This document shows positions 41,764 to 50,797 of a stretch of 64,000 nucleotides of DNA, in pieces (the stretch's first letter is position 1; each line of letters starts with the position of its first letter). The DNA is taken from NCBI RefSeq assembly GCF_014873705.1, contig NZ_JADBDS010000004.1, positions 62,001 to 126,000 on the forward strand, given 5' to 3'. The stretch comes from Mycobacterium sp. OAS707 (lineage in GTDB: Bacteria; Actinomycetota; Actinomycetes; Mycobacteriales; Mycobacteriaceae). A program made the translations under genes and the position numbers. The notes under the pieces are model-generated. The model did not search any database. It saw only the letters and a program-made list of their open reading frames with translations, and was not told the DNA's origin.

Positions 41764-44040
41764 CTGCTGCACCGCATCGCCGAATTGGCCATCGCCGCAC
41801 CGCGACGTGTTATCGCTTCCGCGGTGCTGCTCACTGTCGCCCTCGGAATATTCGGCGTCCCCGTCGCGAAAAGCCTTTCTGCCAGTGGATTTCAGGACCC
41901 GACATCGGAATCGGCCAGGGCAACCGAGATCTTGACCGACAAGTTCCACCAGGGCGACGTGCAGTTGCTGATCGTCATCTCGACCCCCGACGGCGCCGAC
42001 AGCGCCGCTGCTCGGGCCGCAGGCAACGAAATCGTTGACCAACTCCGTAGTTCGCCACACGTCGCGCATGTCACGTCGGCATGGACCGCGCCACCGCCCG
42101 CCGCCGCCGATCTGATCAGCCGCGACGGCTCCTCGGGGCTCGTCGTCGCGGGCATCACCGGCGACGAGAATCAGCAGCAGCGCTACGCCAGGGAGTTATC
42201 CGAGGCGGTGGCAGGCGACCATGACGGCGTTACCGTCCGGTCCGGCGGGGCCGCGATGGTCAACGTCCAGATCACCGAGCAGTCGCAGCGCGACCTGCTG
42301 GTGATGGAGTCGCTGGCCATCCCGCTGAGCTTCCTCGTGCTGGTCTGGGCATTCGGCGGGCTGGTGGCCGCCGCGCTGCCAGTGGCCGTCGGCATGATGG
42401 CGATCCTCGGAGCGTTGTCGGTGCTGCGGCTGATCTCCTTTGCCACCGACGTGTCGATCTTCGCGCTCAACCTCACCACCGCGATGGGCCTGGCGCTGGC
42501 CATCGACTACACCCTGCTGATGATCAGCCGGTTCCGCGACGAGCTTGCCGAGGGCGCCGGCCGCGAGGAAGCACTGGTGCGCACGATGACGACCGCGGGC
42601 CGCACCGTCGCGTTCTCCGCCACGACCGTCGCGCTGTCGATGGCGGTCCTCGTGCTCTTCCCGATGCATTTCCTCAAATCGTTTGCCTACGCCGGCGTCG
42701 CGACGGTGGCCTTCGCCGCGGTCGCCGCGATCGTCGTCGCACCCGCTGCACTGGTGCTGCTCGGCGATCGACTGAACTCACTCGACGTGCGCCGACTGAT
42801 CCGCCGCGTGTTCGGTCGCGCCGAACCGCAACCCGTGCCCGTCGAGCGGCGGTTCTGGTACCGGTCCGCGAGTTGTGTTATGCACAAAGCGATTCCGCTC
42901 GGATTGGCCGGCGTCGCGCTGCTGTTGCTTCTCGGCGCGCCGTTCCTGAGCGTGCGCTGGGGCTTCCCTGACGACCGCGTGCTGCCCCACTCTGCGTCGT
43001 CTCATCAGGTCGGCGACCAGTTGCGCCGCGACTTCGTCCACAACTCCGACGCCGCGGTGACCATCGTCATCCCAGACACCACCGGCGTCACTGGAGCCGA
43101 CATCGGCAGGTATGCAGCCGACCTGTCTCGCGTGCCCGATGTGTCCGCCGTATCTGCGCCCACCGGGACGTTCGTCGACGGCAACTGGGTCGGCCCGGTG
43201 TCTGCACCCGCAGGCCTGGTTGCCGACAGCGCTTTCCTCACCGTCGACAGTTCGGCCCCGATGTTCTCCGATCGCTCGGAAAAGCAGCTCGACCGCTTAC
43301 ACGCCGTACCCGGCCCGGCCGGCAAGCAGGTGGACATGACCGGCGCGGCGCAGACCAACCGCGACAGCGTCGACGCGATCACCTCACGGCTGCCGCTGGT
43401 GCTCGGGCTGATCGCCGTCATCATGTTCGTGTTGCTGTTCCTGCTGACCGGCAGCGTCGTCATGCCGCTGAAAGCGTTGGTGCTCAACGTGCTTTCTCTG
43501 ACAGCCGCGTTCGGTGCGATGGTGTGGATCTTCCAGGACGGCCATCTCGGCGCACTCGGCACCACACCCACCGGGACGCTGGTGGCCAACATCCCCGTGC
43601 TGTTGTTCTGCATCGCGTTCGGCCTGTCGATGGACTACGAAGTGTTCCTGGTTTCACGGATCCGGGAATTCTGGCTGGCCTCAGGTAAGACCCGAGCCGA
43701 CAACGAGGAGAGCGTGGCCCGCGGCATCGCCTATACCGGGCGGATCATCACCGCCGCCGCGCTGATCATGTCGATCTCGTTCGCGGCGTTGATGGCCGCC
43801 GAGGTGGCCGTGATGAAACTGTTCGGCCTCGGTCTGACGTTGGCGATCCTGGTCGACGCGACGCTGGTGCGGATGGTGCTGGTGCCTGCGTTCATGCACG
43901 TTATGGGCCAATGGAATTGGTGGTCACCGCAGTGGATGGTCGGTGTGCACCGACGGCTCGGTTTCAGCGACGGTCAAGCACATGCGCAGGAACCGCACAG
44001 TGGCGAGATCGAACCGACCGGCTCCGGGCCACGTGTCTAG
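41764..44040 (+). CDS. MmpL family RND transporter
   Basis: About 758 residues with twelve transmembrane helices in two RND halves. The first has the periplasmic loop after SLSASGFQDPTSES; the proton-relay helices are ALAIDYTLLMISRFRDEL and FGLSMDYEVFLVSRIREF, both with the conserved Asp-Tyr pair. MmpL proteins move lipids across the mycobacterial membrane. A GGAGGA site at 41752-41757 points to CTG 41764 (reading LLHRIAEL, as MmpL relatives begin MLHRIA) as the start; TTG 41785 is the conventional alternative. It ends three bases before the type III PKS, so it is the first gene of that operon. Confidence 0.9.
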   Translation: MLHRIAELAIAAPRRVIASAVLLTVALGIFGVPVAKSLSASGFQDPTSESARATEILTDKFHQGDVQLLIVISTPDGADSAAARAAGNEIVDQLRSSPHVAHVTSAWTAPPPAAADLISRDGSSGLVVAGITGDENQQQRYARELSEAVAGDHDGVTVRSGGAAMVNVQITEQSQRDLLVMESLAIPLSFLVLVWAFGGLVAAALPVAVGMMAILGALSVLRLISFATDVSIFALNLTTAMGLALAIDYTLLMISRFRDELAEGAGREEALVRTMTTAGRTVAFSATTVALSMAVLVLFPMHFLKSFAYAGVATVAFAAVAAIVVAPAALVLLGDRLNSLDVRRLIRRVFGRAEPQPVPVERRFWYRSASCVMHKAIPLGLAGVALLLLLGAPFLSVRWGFPDDRVLPHSASSHQVGDQLRRDFVHNSDAAVTIVIPDTTGVTGADIGRYAADLSRVPDVSAVSAPTGTFVDGNWVGPVSAPAGLVADSAFLTVDSSAPMFSDRSEKQLDRLHAVPGPAGKQVDMTGAAQTNRDSVDAITSRLPLVLGLIAVIMFVLLFLLTGSVVMPLKALVLNVLSLTAAFGAMVWIFQDGHLGALGTTPTGTLVANIPVLLFCIAFGLSMDYEVFLVSRIREFWLASGKTRADNEESVARGIAYTGRIITAAALIMSISFAALMAAEVAVMKLFGLGLTLAILVDATLVRMVLVPAFMHVMGQWNWWSPQWMVGVHRRLGFSDGQAHAQEPHSGEIEPTGSGPRV

Positions 44041-44043
44041 TAC

Positions 44044-45105
44044 GTGAGCGTTATTGCAGGTGTACACGGAGCAGTTCCCCCGCATCGATACAGCCAGGAC
44101 GAGATCACCGACGCATTCGTCGCTGCTCCCGCCTTCGCCGGATACGAGAAGGCCGTGCGCAGTCTGCACGCCAGCGCGAAGGTCGACGGCAGGAATCTCA
44201 TCCTCCCGATCGACGAATACCCGATGCTCGGCGACTTCGGCCAAACCAACGACCTCTTCATCGAACACGCCGTCCAACTCGGCTGCGAGGCCTTGTCGGG
44301 CGCGCTCGAGGACGCCGGCCTGCAGCCCAGTGACATCGACCTGATCGTCACCACGACCGTCACCGGCATCGCGGTGCCGTCGCTGGATGCCCGCATCGCA
44401 GGCCGGTTGGGTCTGCGGCCCGATGTGCGTCGCGTCCCGATCTTCGGTCTCGGATGTGTAGCAGGCGCGGCAGGTATCGCGCGGCTGCACGACTACCTGC
44501 GCGGGGCACCCGACGACGTCGCCGTGCTGGTGTCAGTCGAGTTGTGCTCGCTGATGTACGCGGCCGCCGAGCCGACCATGGCCACTCTGGTCGGCAGCGC
44601 ATTGTTCGCAGACGGTGCCGCCGCCGTCGTCGCCGTCGGTGACCGCCGTGGCCTGCGTGACGGCGTGGCCGGACCCGATGTGCTCGCGACACGCAGCCGG
44701 ATGTATCCAGACTCGCTGAACATAATGGGTTGGGACGTCGGCGCTTCGGGCTTCCAACTCGTCCTGTCCCCCGATCTGCCAGACCTCATCGAGAAGTACT
44801 TCGCCGACGACGTAACCGGCTTTCTCGCCGAGCACGATCTGACGGTCGACGACATCGGCTCGTGGGTGTCACATCCCGGTGGGCCAAGGGTTTTGGAGGC
44901 GATCAACAGCGCCCTCGACCTCGACGACAACGCACTGGAGCTGTCCTGGCGGTCGTTGGCCGAGATCGGCAACATCTCGTCGGCGTCGGTGCTGCACATT
45001 CTGCGCGACGCGCGCGCCAAGCCACCACCGGCAGGCACGCCGGGCCTGTTGATGGCGATGGGGCCAGGGTTCTGCGCGGAACTGGTGTTGTTGCGCTGGC
45101 ACTGA
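44044..45105 (+). CDS. Type III polyketide synthase (Pks10/Pks11-like)
   Basis: A 353-residue chalcone/stilbene synthase-fold enzyme very similar to M. tuberculosis Pks10 (identical openings such as [12 protein letters not shown] and the block [20 protein letters not shown]). The triad is complete: Cys 138 in [11 protein letters not shown], His 277 in VSHPGGPRV and Asn 310 in EIGNISSAS. These enzymes extend long acyl-CoA starters with malonyl-CoA to alkylresorcinol or pyrone products. With the following methyltransferase and flavoprotein it matches the mycobacterial polyketide quinone locus. It starts at GTG. Confidence 0.92.
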   Translation: MSVIAGVHGAVPPHRYSQDEITDAFVAAPAFAGYEKAVRSLHASAKVDGRNLILPIDEYPMLGDFGQTNDLFIEHAVQLGCEALSGALEDAGLQPSDIDLIVTTTVTGIAVPSLDARIAGRLGLRPDVRRVPIFGLGCVAGAAGIARLHDYLRGAPDDVAVLVSVELCSLMYAAAEPTMATLVGSALFADGAAAVVAVGDRRGLRDGVAGPDVLATRSRMYPDSLNIMGWDVGASGFQLVLSPDLPDLIEKYFADDVTGFLAEHDLTVDDIGSWVSHPGGPRVLEAINSALDLDDNALELSWRSLAEIGNISSASVLHILRDARAKPPPAGTPGLLMAMGPGFCAELVLLRWH

Positions 45106-45107
45106 AC

Positions 45108-45611
45108 ATGGTCGCCTATGTGCTGTTGATCGCCGCAGTGGCGGCCGAACGGATCGCGGAACTCGTTGTTTCGCAACGTAACCTGGCATGGAGCCGCACC
45201 CGCGGTGGCGTCGAGTTCGGTGCGCGGCACTATCCGGCAATGGTCGCGTTGCACACCGGTCTGCTGGTGGGCTGTCTGATAGAGGCCATGTATCGCCCGT
45301 TCCTGCCTGCCCTTGGCTGGCCGATGTTTGCGGTCGTGCTGGCCGCACAGGCGTTGCGCTGGTGGTGCATCACGACACTTGGCCACCAATGGAACACGCG
45401 TGTGGTCGTGATCCCCGACGCGGAGCGAGTGACCGGCGGCCCGTACCGGTTCTTCTCGCACCCGAACTATGTCGCGGTCGTCGTCGAAGGTATCGCGCTG
45501 CCGTTGGTGCACACGGCGTGGATCACCGCGGCGGCGTTCACGGTGCTCAACTTCTTTGTGCTACGGACCCGTATCGGTGTCGAGAACACCGCGTTGGCGA
45601 GACTGCGATGA
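45108..45611 (+). CDS. Isoprenylcysteine carboxyl methyltransferase-family membrane methyltransferase
   Basis: A 167-residue integral membrane protein with four or five helices. The C-terminal signature VTGGPYRFFSHPNYVAVVVE is the SAM-binding region of the ICMT/phospholipid methyltransferase family. In type III PKS loci this enzyme methylates the phenolic polyketide. It starts two bases after the PKS stop, and its stop overlaps the next start. Confidence 0.88.
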   Translation: MVAYVLLIAAVAAERIAELVVSQRNLAWSRTRGGVEFGARHYPAMVALHTGLLVGCLIEAMYRPFLPALGWPMFAVVLAAQALRWWCITTLGHQWNTRVVVIPDAERVTGGPYRFFSHPNYVAVVVEGIALPLVHTAWITAAAFTVLNFFVLRTRIGVENTALARLR

Positions 45612-46621
45612 TCGACCTGCTCGTGGCAGGCGGCGGACCGGCCGGGCTGGCCACCGCGATCTTCGGTGCGCGTGCCGGGCTGGAAGTCGTGGTGGTCGAG
45701 CGACGGGACGGCCCCGTCGACAAGGCGTGCGGCGAGGGACTGATGCCGCATGCGCTGGCCCTGCTGGACAGCCTGGGCGTGGACCCGCCGGGTAAACCGT
45801 TTCACGGCATCGCCTACGTCGACGGCACGCACCGCGTGACGGGGCGGTTCCGCGGCGGCGCCGGGCGCGGCGTCCGCAGAACCGCGCTGCACGCAGGGTT
45901 GTTGAAGGCGGCCGCCGATGCCGGAGTGCGCATCGAGAACGGCGATATCGGACCAGTGAGCCAGAGCGCAACGTCGGTGTACTGCAGCGGTTTTCAGGCG
46001 CGATATCTGGCCGCGGCCGACGGGCTGCATTCGCCCCTTCGCGCCGCGCTTGGACTGGCCAAGCCGTCTCGTGGACCGCGCCGGTGGGGCATCCGCCGTC
46101 ATCATGTGATGACACCGTGGAGCGATTGCGTCGAGGTGTATTGGGCTGACGCAGCCGAGGCGTACGTCACGCCGGTCGGAGACGACTGCGTCGGCGTCGC
46201 GATACTGACGTCGCGCAAGGGCGGCTTCGATGCGCACCTGGCTGCGTTTCCCGCACTGCGCGAACGGGTTCGCGATGCCGCGCACGGTCCGGACCGAGCG
46301 GCGGGACCGTTGCACCAGCGGGTGCGTGGTCGGACGGCCGGTCGGGTGTTGTTGGTCGGTGATGCCGCGGGCTACATCGATGCGCTGACCGGGGAGGGTC
46401 TCGGCATTGCTTTCGGCGCGGCGAAGCTCGCCGTCGAGTGTGTGGCGGCAGATCAACCGCAAGACTATGACCGGCGTTGGCTGCGGATGTCGCGGCGGTA
46501 CCGAATGCTGACTGCGGCGGTGCTACGGGGAACCGCGTCTCCGCTGCGCCCGCTGATTGTTCCTGCGGCAGCACAGTTTCCGCGGGTATTCGGCGGCGTC
46601 GTCAACCTGCTGGCTGAGTAA
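45608..46621 (+). CDS. FAD-dependent oxidoreductase of the type III PKS locus
   Basis: A 337-residue flavoprotein of the geranylgeranyl reductase/aromatic hydroxylase fold. LVAGGGPAGLATAIFGARAG is the FAD Rossmann motif, ERRDGPVDKACGEGL has the Cys-Gly-Glu segment typical of this group, and GRVLLVGDAAGYIDALTGEG is the second FAD motif. In polyketide quinone loci such an enzyme hydroxylates and oxidises the methylated resorcinol to the quinone. Its ATG overlaps the preceding stop. A near-palindrome resembling the intergenic elements lies inside the gene (46097-46114). Confidence 0.85.
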   Translation: MIDLLVAGGGPAGLATAIFGARAGLEVVVVERRDGPVDKACGEGLMPHALALLDSLGVDPPGKPFHGIAYVDGTHRVTGRFRGGAGRGVRRTALHAGLLKAAADAGVRIENGDIGPVSQSATSVYCSGFQARYLAAADGLHSPLRAALGLAKPSRGPRRWGIRRHHVMTPWSDCVEVYWADAAEAYVTPVGDDCVGVAILTSRKGGFDAHLAAFPALRERVRDAAHGPDRAAGPLHQRVRGRTAGRVLLVGDAAGYIDALTGEGLGIAFGAAKLAVECVAADQPQDYDRRWLRMSRRYRMLTAAVLRGTASPLRPLIVPAAAQFPRVFGGVVNLLAE

Positions 46622-47942
46622 CCACCGGCGCCGTGCGCCGCGCTCGCACGCGAATTCGTCCGCCGTCGCGCGGGACGAAGATCACGTGCTTGACTCTCTG
46701 CGTTTCGCCGGGGGCCGTCGTCGTGGCCAGCTCGACCCTTCGCAGGATTTCGCGGAGCACGATCCGCATCTCGACCATTGCGAACGTCGCGCCCAGGCAA
46801 CGCCGGTTGCCGCCACCGAACGGGAACCAGGTCGTCGGGCTCAACGTCGCGCCTACCATCCGGTCCGGATCGAATCGCTCCGCATCGGGATACAGCTCGG
46901 AGTCGCTGTGCACCAAGCCGATTGCAGGCACGACCATCACACCTTCGGGCAATTGGTAACCGGCCAGCTCGACCGGTTGCTTCAGCACCCGGCCCACGTC
47001 GGGCACGACCGGCCGGATCCGCAGGGTCTCCTTGGCCACCGCGTCAAGATATTCGTCGTCTCCGGTGTCGGCGGCATGCACCGCTTTCGCCAGTATCGCC
47101 GGGTGGCGCGTCAACCTTTCGAGGGCCCATGACAGCGCGGTCGCGGTCGTATCATGGCCTGCGACAAGCAAAGTCATCAATTGGTCGCGCAGTTCGCGGT
47201 CGCTGAGCGTGCGTCCGTCTTCGTCGGTGGAGCGCACCAGCATGGCCAACGCGTCGGTGCGCTCGTCGAGGTGCGGGTCGGCGCGGCGCTCGGCGATCTC
47301 GGCGTACAGCAGGCGGTCGGCCTCTCGGATGCGTTCCGCTAGTGTCCGCCACGGGCGGAGTTGTTGCAGGCGGGGCCAGGCAAGCGCGACGGACGTCCAC
47401 TGGGTGACGTTCAACAGCTTTGGCATGACTGCGCGCAACGCCGCAAGTCGCGCCGGGTCGCTCGCGCCGATGACCGTCCGCAGGATCACCTCGAGAGTGA
47501 TCTCGGATGCCTTCGGCGCGACTGCGAACGGCCGTCCCACCGGCCATCCGTCGATGTTCGCCGCCGCGATCTCCGTCATCTGCTCGACTTGTTTGGCGAC
47601 GGCGTCGCGGTGAAACGGCGGCAGCATCAGCCGGCGCCGTTCGCGATGCACGTCGTCGTCGATCACCAGCACCGAGGTGTCGCCGAGCAGACCGCCAAGG
47701 ATCACGTTGGCCTCGCCTGCGTGGAAAACACTCGGGTCACCGGCGAACACCTTCTTGATCTCGGCCGGCTCGGTCAGGTACACCATCGGCGGGGTCATCG
47801 CCGCGCGAATCGTGAACACCTTGCCGTAGCGACGCCTGCACGCGGCGACGAACCGCGGCCAATAGCGCAGGAACACGATCATCTGGAGCCACTTGGGCAG
47901 CGGAGGGCCCGGCGGCAGCGCTGACGCCGTTATTCGACTCAT
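46602..47942 (-). CDS. Cytochrome P450 (CYP135/CYP138-like)
   Basis: A 446-residue P450. Oxygen-binding helix AGHDTTATALSWALE, the ExxR pair in KETLRIRP, and the heme loop FPFGGGNRRCLGATFA with the Cys ligand are all intact. The N terminus LPPGPPLPKWLQ followed by YGKVFTIR resembles mycobacterial CYP135/CYP138 proteins. The ATG at 47942 is used; an in-frame extension of 28 residues exists but is unlike P450 N termini. It converges on the PKS operon with a 20-base overlap, so it may act on the same product, although opposite orientation argues for separate control. Confidence 0.92.
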   Translation of the reverse strand: MSRITASALPPGPPLPKWLQMIVFLRYWPRFVAACRRRYGKVFTIRAAMTPPMVYLTEPAEIKKVFAGDPSVFHAGEANVILGGLLGDTSVLVIDDDVHRERRRLMLPPFHRDAVAKQVEQMTEIAAANIDGWPVGRPFAVAPKASEITLEVILRTVIGASDPARLAALRAVMPKLLNVTQWTSVALAWPRLQQLRPWRTLAERIREADRLLYAEIAERRADPHLDERTDALAMLVRSTDEDGRTLSDRELRDQLMTLLVAGHDTTATALSWALERLTRHPAILAKAVHAADTGDDEYLDAVAKETLRIRPVVPDVGRVLKQPVELAGYQLPEGVMVVPAIGLVHSDSELYPDAERFDPDRMVGATLSPTTWFPFGGGNRRCLGATFAMVEMRIVLREILRRVELATTTAPGETQRVKHVIFVPRDGGRIRVRARRTAPVVTQPAG

Positions 47943-48176
47943 GCCTAACAGGCTACTCGGCCGGTGCCGTATTGAAAACTGTTCGCTGGAGTGCATCGCA
48001 GCGGCAGACGGGCCACGGCGCAGCAAAGGACCTGCCCGACGCGCGGTGGTCGTTCCGTTGCGATATCAAAGACGCATCACCGTATTGAGGAAACGCCTTC
48101 TGCGCGCGCCCATACGTGGTGCAATTGTTTGCTAGGGGCACATAACGGGGTGTGCACAACAACCGGGGGGGTTGTG

Positions 48177-48641
48177 ATGACGGGGAAGCTCATTGTCCTA
48201 GCCGCGGCTGCCGGGGCAGCAGCCGCGATGTTCGGGGCGGGCGTGGCCAACGCAGAGCCTGACCTGACGGGCATGACGTACTCGGACGCGAAGACGACCA
48301 TCCAAAACATGGGCGCGACCCCCCAGGTGTCGGCGAGGGTTGGCGACCGGTTATCCGAAAACGACTGCCTGGTCACCGGGCACACCAGATCGGCGAAGCC
48401 ACCGCACGGATTCCCAGGAGCCGGGTCGAACATCGTGCTCGTAGCGCTGGATTGCAACGGCAACGTCGCATCGGCCACCAACCCTGGCTACTCGGCGGCG
48501 AGCCCGGAGGGCCGCGCTGTCGTCAAGGAGCAGCAGAAGAAGGAGTGGCTGGCGACCGACGATGGCCAGGCCTATTGCGTGAAGGCCGAGAAGCAGCATC
48601 CCGAGTGGGGCAGCATCCCGGGCTGCCACCCCGAGGGCTGA
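48177..48641 (+). CDS. Secreted PASTA-like domain protein
   Basis: A 154-residue secreted protein. The signal peptide ends GVANAE at about residue 24. The segment after it (DLTGMTYSDAKTTIQNMGAT then PQVSARVGDRLSENDC) has the opening of a PASTA domain, and two Cys pairs are spaced for disulphides. The C terminus is charged with the motif EKQHPEWGSIPGCHPEG. Similar small proteins are frequent in mycobacteria and lack an assigned function. It could start at GTG one codon earlier. Confidence 0.7.
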   Translation: MTGKLIVLAAAAGAAAAMFGAGVANAEPDLTGMTYSDAKTTIQNMGATPQVSARVGDRLSENDCLVTGHTRSAKPPHGFPGAGSNIVLVALDCNGNVASATNPGYSAASPEGRAVVKEQQKKEWLATDDGQAYCVKAEKQHPEWGSIPGCHPEG

Positions 48642-48642
48642 C

Positions 48643-50085
48643 CTACTTGGCCGACGGCAGTTGGCGAGGACTGTCTCCTGCGCTCAGTTCTGAGTACATG
48701 TCGCGCTCTGTCATCGTTTGTTGACGATCCGCAGCCGACACGGCCGCCCCGTGCTCCTCCGACTCGACGCTGACCTTGTGCGTGCGCCGCAGTGAGAAGT
48801 GGATCTCCTCCGTCTCTTCGAAGACCTGGCGTGCACTGCGCAGCGGCTTGGTCGTGGTGTCGATCGCGGTCGCGATGATCGGCGGCACGAACGGACGCAG
48901 CCATCGTGCCGCGGCCTTGGTGACGTCCGGGATCGTCGGAATCAACGACGTGCCCGGCTTCGGCTCGTCTTCGACCACCGCAGGCAGATTGTCCGATGCT
49001 TCTGCCACTGGCAGCTCGGGCGTCGGTTCAGCGACCCGTTCTGACTGCGTGTGTCGTGGCGTCGCGTCGAGCGCCTCCATGACGCGGCGGCGCTGCTGTT
49101 CGCGATCGATCTCGGTCTGCGCCTCGACGGCAAGCCGAGCGCTGGCCAATTGCTGTTCAGCCCAGAGCGTTTCGACGGCGGTGCGCACCTCGGCACGCTT
49201 GACCGCGATCGCGGTGTCGGCCGCCAGTTCGGCGCGCTCGACCTCCGCGCGCGCCGCCCCGCCCCGATCCTCGCTCGTCCGGCCGCGCCACAGCCGAAGG
49301 AGCAGGGGTAGGAGCAACAGCAGCGAGAAGAACGCGATCGTCGCAAGCCGCAGCAACATTGCTCCGGGGTTGGCGAGGGTGTGGTCGTTCATCGCGACCC
49401 AACGCGCACCAAGACCGTGGTCCGCGTCCTTCATCGCCGAGGCGCGAGCCCGCTCCAATGCCTGGTCGCGCGCGACGATCTCGGCGTCGAGCCCGGGCGC
49501 CAAGCGGTCACGGTTGGCCACCGCGGTGTCGAGTTGCCGCTGGCTGTCCGCGAGAAAGTCTGTGGCCGTGCGTGTTTCGGGTCCGGACCCTGGCACGCCG
49601 GTGATGTGGGTCTGCGGGCAGGCCGGCGACGGGTGGAACTCGCAACGCGCGACGACGAGCGCCGCGTCGCGCCGGCGCCCGGCGTCGTCGACCGCGGTAT
49701 CGAGCGCGCTGCGGGTAGCGCGGGCGCGGTCGAGCTCCGCGGCAGCCTGTGCGACGACGGGCGTCGCGTCGGCGGTGCGTGCGGCGCGCTCGTCGAGAGC
49801 GCGATCGATCGGACCGGAGAAGATCACGACTGCGGCGAGTTCACCGACGACGGCACCCACGCCGACCGCGACGGCGCCGCGGCCGAGGACGCTTGGCCAA
49901 CCCGGCGCCGGGCCACCGGCGACGGCCCAGCTCACGGCGCCGACCAAGAGGCCGAAAACCAGCGTCAACGGCACAATGACGAGTGTCGAAACGTGCGTCG
50001 CCGCGGTCATGACGAGGATGGCGACGAGCCAGGCCGCCGCAGCGGTGATAAGCGTCAACAGGTGACCAATTCTGTTGGCAGACAT
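48643..50085 (-). CDS. DUF4407 membrane protein
   Basis: A 480-residue protein. Four hydrophobic segments (three near residues 7-80 and one near 225-250) surround a long extracytoplasmic coiled-coil domain (from AAELDRARATRSALDTAVDD on). A second charged coiled-coil (VERAELAADTAIAVKRAEVR) follows in the cytoplasm, with a Pro/Glu-rich tail. This matches the DUF4407 family, whose function is unknown. GGAG five bases before the ATG at 50085 decides the start; in-frame codons at 50124 and beyond lack such a site. Confidence 0.82.
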   Translation of the reverse strand: MSANRIGHLLTLITAAAAWLVAILVMTAATHVSTLVIVPLTLVFGLLVGAVSWAVAGGPAPGWPSVLGRGAVAVGVGAVVGELAAVVIFSGPIDRALDERAARTADATPVVAQAAAELDRARATRSALDTAVDDAGRRRDAALVVARCEFHPSPACPQTHITGVPGSGPETRTATDFLADSQRQLDTAVANRDRLAPGLDAEIVARDQALERARASAMKDADHGLGARWVAMNDHTLANPGAMLLRLATIAFFSLLLLLPLLLRLWRGRTSEDRGGAARAEVERAELAADTAIAVKRAEVRTAVETLWAEQQLASARLAVEAQTEIDREQQRRRVMEALDATPRHTQSERVAEPTPELPVAEASDNLPAVVEDEPKPGTSLIPTIPDVTKAAARWLRPFVPPIIATAIDTTTKPLRSARQVFEETEEIHFSLRRTHKVSVESEEHGAAVSAADRQQTMTERDMYSELSAGDSPRQLPSAK

Positions 50086-50250
50086 GGAAACTCCAAACAC
50101 TGTTACTCCCCCATGGCGCGCCATCACGTCGGCGCGGATCCCCGGAATTCTCTCATAGTGTCGATATGCGCGCTCCGCGCGGTGGTGTCCGCCTAGGATC
50201 GGGCGGATAATCCTGAGCAGCCTACGAAGTGCCATTGAAGGAGGTGGTGG

Positions 50251-50418
50251 ATGACAGAGAACCGCAGCGGCCCAGGCCATGACTACGAGTACGACGAAGC
50301 ACACGATGCGCTGGCCCAACCCATAGCCACGACGCCGGTGCCCCATCGCGTCGACGCCCCGACATTGCCCCTCGATCCCGGCGGGGACTACGGATACGAC
50401 GAGGCTCACGATTTCTGA
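50251..50418 (+). CDS. Small acidic repeat protein (55 aa)
   Basis: An ORF of 55 residues with a near-perfect AAGGAGGT ribosome binding site. The product carries the same motif near both ends: GHDYEYDEAHD at residues 9-19 and GGDYGYDEAHDF at 44-55, joined by a Pro/Ala/Thr-rich middle. It is acidic, contains no Cys and has no signal or transmembrane segment. I do not recognise a family. It is divergent from the DUF4407 gene and 19 bases upstream of the winged-helix-like gene, so the two are probably co-transcribed. Confidence 0.7.
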   Translation: MTENRSGPGHDYEYDEAHDALAQPIATTPVPHRVDAPTLPLDPGGDYGYDEAHDF

Positions 50419-50437
50419 GGCTGACGACATAGAAGCG

Positions 50438-50797
50438 ATGCTCGTGAGCGTCCCCCCCGAGGACCTGGCGAGAGTCCTGATGCCGGCGTTCCTCGAAGGC
50501 ACGGACCTCAGCGAGGCGAAGCTCGTGCGGTGGCTGCATCGCAAGTACCCCGACGCCGCAGACGGCGATACCGTGTGGCTGGAGCGGCCGGTACGCGAGG
50601 CCCTGCAAGTGCTCGAGCATGCCGAACTCATCTACCTCAGCCGGTGGTCGGACTCCCCGCCGCAGTGGCGCGTGACCCGATTGGGCGTGCTGTGTCTGAA
50701 CGAGGGCGAGGATTCCGTCCGTCAGTGCATCGAGGATCGGATCGCACCACCGCGGCAACCCGCCGCCGATGCCGAGCAGGTCGTCGACGAGCTATAG
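50438..50797 (+). CDS. Small winged-helix-like protein, function unknown
   Basis: A 119-residue protein. LSEAKLVRWLHRKYPDA, then VREALQVLEHAELIYLSR and PPQWRVTRLGVLCL, give a helix-helix-helix-strand pattern like a winged helix, but no specific regulator family is evident. The C-terminal 20 residues are acidic and probably disordered. Its last six bases overlap the end of the convergent methyltransferase gene. Confidence 0.55.
   Translation: MLVSVPPEDLARVLMPAFLEGTDLSEAKLVRWLHRKYPDAADGDTVWLERPVREALQVLEHAELIYLSRWSDSPPQWRVTRLGVLCLNEGEDSVRQCIEDRIAPPRQPAADAEQVVDEL

Noticed and set aside
46097-46114. Further copies of the TGTCATCA palindrome inside coding sequence (also 48709-48726)
   Set aside because: They carry mismatches and can be explained by codons (His-His-Val-Met-Thr here), so I do not count them as members of the intergenic element family without genome-wide statistics.
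50251-50418. 55-residue repeat protein considered as a RiPP precursor
   Set aside because: No modifying enzyme, peptidase or exporter lies next to it, and it has no leader-like segment.
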